A stretch of 8,856 nucleotides of DNA, from the NCBI GenBank assembly GCA_002380945.1, contig DFWO01000060.1, forward strand, positions 6,857 to 15,712, given 5' to 3'. The DNA comes from Methylococcaceae bacterium UBA4132. Lineage in GTDB: Bacteria > Pseudomonadota > Gammaproteobacteria > Methylococcales > Methylomonadaceae. Made by a program: the position numbers and the translations under genes. Position 1 is the first letter of the stretch. Every line of letters begins with the position of its first letter. The notes beneath the pieces were generated by a model. It was not told the origin of the DNA. It searched no databases and saw only the letters and a program-made list of their open reading frames with translations. Below, piece after piece: positions 6,020 to 8,856 of the stretch.

Positions 6020-6636
6020 GCTAAGCGTTCCTCTAATTGTTTCAATGCTGCTGGCGTAGCAATTACTTTATCAGCCGCAACCAATAATACTGGACTTAAA
6101 TTAGCAGCTTCAATTACTTCTACATAAGGTATGTTTCTTGATGCCAAAGCTAAATTCACATCCACACTATCAACAACAATCAATATGCGTTTAGCATCAA
6201 TCGTTTTCAATTTTGCGTTCAATTCTTTTGTTTTGACAGTAGCAGGAATAATATCGCTACTAACCACTAAACGCTCTTGTCTCAATAACTCAGACAAAAT
6301 TGAACGTATACCAACACGAAACATTTTTTTGTTTAGCTTCTGCTCGTAATTTCTAGGTCTTGCAGCAAAAGCAACACCACCTGTCCGCCAAACTGGGCTA
6401 CGAGTTGTTCCCGCTCTTGCACGACCAGTACCTTTTTGTCGCCAAGGTTTCGCACCGCCACCACTTACATCAGAACGGGTTTTTTGTGCTTTAGTTCCAG
6501 CACGCGCCCCAGCCATATAGCGAACAACTAATTGGTGGATTAATGTTTCATTGTAAGACTGACCAAAAACAGTTTCGGCAACCTCAACTATTCCAGCAGT
6601 ATCTTGTTTATTTAAAGCAGGTATTTGCAAACCCAT
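6016..6636 (-). CDS. rplD: 50S ribosomal protein L4
   Basis: L4 has a globular domain on the 50S surface and a long loop reaching the peptide tunnel opposite L22. The 206-residue product (E. coli 201) has the loop with GTKAQKTRSDVSGGG at 47-61 and KPWRQKGTGRARAG at 63-76, then GGVAFAARPRNY at 86-97, and LSELLRQERLVV in the globular part. The extra length is at the N terminus (MGLQIPALNKQDTAG). In E. coli L4 also represses its own operon through the leader upstream of rpsJ; here that leader has no room (5-base tuf-rpsJ gap), so any L4 feedback must use another site. It begins 3 bases after rplC, with AAAGG inside the end of rplC. Stop is TGA, overlapping rplW. Confidence 0.98.
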   Translation of the reverse strand: MGLQIPALNKQDTAGIVEVAETVFGQSYNETLIHQLVVRYMAGARAGTKAQKTRSDVSGGGAKPWRQKGTGRARAGTTRSPVWRTGGVAFAARPRNYEQKLNKKMFRVGIRSILSELLRQERLVVSSDIIPATVKTKELNAKLKTIDAKRILIVVDSVDVNLALASRNIPYVEVIEAANLSPVLLVAADKVIATPAALKQLEERLA

Positions 6637-6639
6637 AGC

Positions 6640-7290
6640 TTAACCTTTATTCCGCATTTTCATCGCGGGAGTAATGATTACATCACCGCCTTTGGCTCCA
6701 GGCACCGCGCCTTTCACTAAAATTAAATTTCTTTCAGTATCAATAGCATGAATAGTCAAATTCTGAATGGTTACTTTTTCTGCACCCATATGACCTTCCA
6801 TCTTCTTGCCTTTAAAAACGCGTCCAGGCGTTTGATTCATACCAATAGAACCCAATACTCTATGTGAACGTGAGTTACCATGAGTAGCATCTTGCATACT
6901 AAAGTTGTGACGTTTTATGCCACCAGCGAAACCTTTACCAATACTTTTACCCTGAACATCAACTACTTGACCTACAGAGAAAATATCTAGTGGCAATGGG
7001 GAACCAGCAGATAAATCAGTGCCTTCGCCATCTTCGAGTCTGAACTCCCAAAGACCACGCCCAGCTGTCACATTAGCCGCTGCATAGTGACCTGCCATTG
7101 CTTTATTGACTCTTGAAGATTTTTTATCGCCCGCAGCTACCTGAATCGAACGATAACCATCAACCTCAATACTTTTAACCTGAGTAACTCTATTTGAGTC
7201 AATCTGGAGAACAGTTACAGGCACTGACGTTCCATCTTCACAAAAAACTCTGGTCATACCACATTTACGACCAATAAGACCTATTGACAT
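6640..7290 (-). CDS. rplC: 50S ribosomal protein L3
   Basis: L3 is one of the two assembly initiators of the 50S subunit, with a loop pointing to the peptidyl-transferase centre. The 216-residue product (E. coli 209) starts [16 protein letters not shown], has GRGLWEFR at 77-84, and the central loop region [20 protein letters not shown] at 131-150, followed by [14 protein letters not shown]. Gln153 corresponds to Gln150 of E. coli, which is methylated by PrmB, so the target residue is kept, while the residue two before it is Met instead of Gln. The gap from rpsJ is 18 bases with a good AGAGGG ribosome binding site (7299-7304). Stop is TAA. Two cysteines near the N terminus (10 and 17) are not in E. 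coli L3. Confidence 0.98.
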   Translation of the reverse strand: MSIGLIGRKCGMTRVFCEDGTSVPVTVLQIDSNRVTQVKSIEVDGYRSIQVAAGDKKSSRVNKAMAGHYAAANVTAGRGLWEFRLEDGEGTDLSAGSPLPLDIFSVGQVVDVQGKSIGKGFAGGIKRHNFSMQDATHGNSRSHRVLGSIGMNQTPGRVFKGKKMEGHMGAEKVTIQNLTIHAIDTERNLILVKGAVPGAKGGDVIITPAMKMRNKG

Positions 7291-7308
7291 CTGCCAATCC
7301 CTCTACTT

Positions 7309-7620
7309 TTAATTCAACTTTATTTGAACATCAACGCCCGCCGCAAGATCAAGCTTCATCAGCGCATCTACGGTTTTTTCAGTCGGTTCGACAATATCCA
7401 ATAATCGTTTGTATGTTCTCAATTCATACTGATCTCTCGCATCTTTATTAACATGCGGAGAAATCAAAATCGTAAAACGTTCTTTTTTAGTAGGCAAGGG
7501 AATGGGACCTTTAACTTGCGCCCCAGTTCTTCTTGCTGTTTCTACTATCTCACCAGCCGATTGATCAATCAATTTATGATCAAATGATTTCAACCGAATT
7601 CTGATAGTTTGATTAGCCAT
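7309..7620 (-). CDS. rpsJ: 30S ribosomal protein S10 (NusE)
   Basis: S10 sits in the 30S head and, as NusE, joins NusB, NusG and RNA polymerase in antitermination and transcription-translation coupling. At 103 residues it equals E. coli. It reads [20 protein letters not shown], with the long loop from [15 protein letters not shown] (38-52) through [20 protein letters not shown] (53-72). It starts only 5 bases after the tuf TAA, and no strong Shine-Dalgarno motif is visible; a GAG in the last codon of tuf is the nearest weak one. The stop region reads TAATAAGT, so a second in-frame TAA backs up the tuf stop. Translation therefore probably depends on ribosomes finishing tuf. In E. coli a leader of over 150 bases precedes this gene. 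Confidence 0.98.
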   Translation of the reverse strand: MANQTIRIRLKSFDHKLIDQSAGEIVETARRTGAQVKGPIPLPTKKERFTILISPHVNKDARDQYELRTYKRLLDIVEPTEKTVDALMKLDLAAGVDVQIKLN

Positions 7621-7625
7621 ACTTA

Positions 7626-8816
7626 TTACTCAATGATTGACGCAACAACACCCGCACCAACTGTACGACCGCCTTCACGAATTGCAAAACGCAGATTTTC
7701 TTCCATAGCAATAGAAGAAATCAGCTTAACTTTGACAGAAATGTTATCGCCAGGCATTACCATCTCTACGCCTTCTGGCAATTCAACTGCACCAGTTACG
7801 TCAGTCGTTCTAAAATAAAACTGTGGACGATAACCTTGGAAGAAAGGTGTGTGACGACCGCCTTCATCTTTTGACAAGATATAAATTTCGGCATTGAAAT
7901 AAGAGTGTGGCTTGATAGTGTTTTTGTGAGCTAGTACTTGACCACGTTCAACGTCATCTCTTTTAGTTCCTCTCAACAACAAACCAACGTTATCACCTGC
8001 TTCACCTTGATCCAATAATTTACGGAACATCTCAACGCCAGTAACAGTTGTGGTTACTGTTGGTCTTATACCAACAATCTCAACTTCTTGACCAACTTTA
8101 ATAATACCACGTTCAATACGACCCGTCACCACTGTACCACGACCTGAAATCGAGAATACATCTTCAACTGGCATCAAGAATGCACCATCTACAGCTCTTT
8201 CTGGCAGTGGGATGTATTCGTCTAAAGCTTTAACTAATGCAACAACTGATGGTTCGCCAATTGGGCTTTGATCACCTTGTAAAGCTAACAATGCAGAACC
8301 TTTGATGATAGGAGTATCATCACCTGGGAATTCATACATATCCAGCAATTCTCTGATTTCCATTTCAACCAACTCAATTAACTCTTCGTCATCAACCATA
8401 TCGGCTTTATTCAAGAATACGACGATGTAAGGAACACCAACTTGTCTTGATAACAAAATGTGTTCTCTAGTCTGTGGCATAGGACCATCAGCAGCTGAAC
8501 AAACTAAAATCGCGCCGTCCATTTGCGCCGCACCAGTAATCATGTTCTTTACATAATCAGCATGACCTGGGCAGTCAACGTGTGCATAGTGACGTGCATC
8601 TGATTCATATTCAACATGTGATGTTGCAATAGTGATACCACGTGCTCTTTCTTCAGGTGCATTATCAATTTGATCGAATGCTTTAACAGCACCACCGTGT
8701 AATTTCGCCATTACAGTTGTCAAAGCAGCTGTTAATGTTGTTTTACCATGGTCAACGTGACCGATTGTGCCTACGTTGACATGAGGCTTATTGCGTGAAA
8801 ATTTTTCTTTGGCCAT
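7626..8816 (-). CDS. tuf: Elongation factor Tu
   Basis: EF-Tu carries aminoacyl-tRNA to the ribosomal A site and hydrolyses GTP on correct pairing. The 396-residue product (E. coli 394) has all G motifs: GHVDHGKT at 19-26, Thr62 in RGITI, DCPGH at 81-85 with catalytic His85, NKAD at 136-139 and SAL at 174-176. Domain 2 includes [16 protein letters not shown], domain 3 [23 protein letters not shown]. Ala64 replaces the Asn found in E. coli after Thr62-Ile63, and Cys106 lies before the SAADG segment. It would be the last gene of the str cluster; fusA should lie beyond the right edge. AAGG at 8826-8829 is the ribosome binding site, 9 bases from the ATG. Many gammaproteobacteria carry a second tuf; this window cannot show it. 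Confidence 0.99.
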   Translation of the reverse strand: MAKEKFSRNKPHVNVGTIGHVDHGKTTLTAALTTVMAKLHGGAVKAFDQIDNAPEERARGITIATSHVEYESDARHYAHVDCPGHADYVKNMITGAAQMDGAILVCSAADGPMPQTREHILLSRQVGVPYIVVFLNKADMVDDEELIELVEMEIRELLDMYEFPGDDTPIIKGSALLALQGDQSPIGEPSVVALVKALDEYIPLPERAVDGAFLMPVEDVFSISGRGTVVTGRIERGIIKVGQEVEIVGIRPTVTTTVTGVEMFRKLLDQGEAGDNVGLLLRGTKRDDVERGQVLAHKNTIKPHSYFNAEIYILSKDEGGRHTPFFQGYRPQFYFRTTDVTGAVELPEGVEMVMPGDNISVKVKLISSIAMEENLRFAIREGGRTVGAGVVASIIE

Positions 8817-8825
8817 GAGTTAATA

Positions 8826-8829
8826 CCTT
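8826..8829 (-). promoter_or_regulatory. Ribosome binding site of tuf
   Basis: The message reads CAAGGTATTAACTC before the tuf ATG, with AAGG 9 bases from the start codon. The other bases to the right edge (8830-8856) are AT-rich and probably belong to the gap after the upstream gene; no complete promoter can be judged in so short a piece. Confidence 0.6.
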
Positions 8830-8856
8830 GTGTTATTCAATTTTATGAAGATTTTT

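Noticed and set aside
8830..8856. CATAAAAT-like -10 element upstream of tuf
   Set aside because: The -35 region would lie beyond the window edge, so a promoter cannot be supported.
1..8856. A new defence, mobile or biosynthetic system
   Set aside because: Every base is accounted for by conserved translation genes or short junctions between them; no foreign gene, repeat array or insertion interrupts the standard order.

Overview
The window is one unbroken run of translation genes, all on the minus strand, so transcription runs from the right edge (8856) towards the left edge (1). In transcription order it holds tuf (EF-Tu), then the S10 cluster rpsJ-rplC-rplD-rplW-rplB-rpsS-rplV-rpsC-rplP-rpmC-rpsQ, then the first part of the spc cluster rplN-rplX-rplE-rpsN-rpsH-rplF and the first 26 codons of rplR. 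Every product was recognised from conserved family residues, and the gene order is the classical bacterial str/S10/spc order. No tRNA, rRNA, insertion sequence, phage gene, CRISPR array or plus-strand gene is supported. No stretch without a gene exceeds about 41 bases.

The organism is most likely a gammaproteobacterium with a rather AT-rich genome (about 40% G+C by eye). Reasons are the lengths of the ribosomal proteins (most within a few residues of E. coli), the 101-residue zinc-free S14, the S8 start [18 protein letters not shown], and an EF-Tu of gammaproteobacterial type. Genus cannot be read from this. A methylotroph or sulphur-oxidiser lineage is possible but is only an impression.

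Layout: 7626-8816 is tuf, with only 40 bases upstream visible. 2657-7620 is the S10 cluster, which supplies proteins of the peptidyl-transferase region, exit tunnel and mRNA entry. 80-2619 is the spc cluster, cut by the left edge. Spacing is very tight: three overlaps (rplD/rplW, rplP/rpmC, rpmC/rpsQ) and mostly gaps of 2 to 19 bases. The two largest gaps are rplW-rplB (41) and rpsQ-rplN (37).

The differences from the E. coli textbook case are regulatory. tuf stops only 5 bases before rpsJ, so there is no room for the long S10 leader through which L4 acts in E. coli, and str, S10 and spc may form a single transcript. A perfect 7-bp hairpin straddles the rpsQ stop at the historical S10/spc boundary. 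Another 7-bp hairpin sits just before the rplE ribosome binding site, close to where S8 acts in E. coli. Five of the 18 stop codons are TAG, four of them in consecutive genes. I found no undescribed system; this is a core housekeeping region with some regulatory details worth checking.
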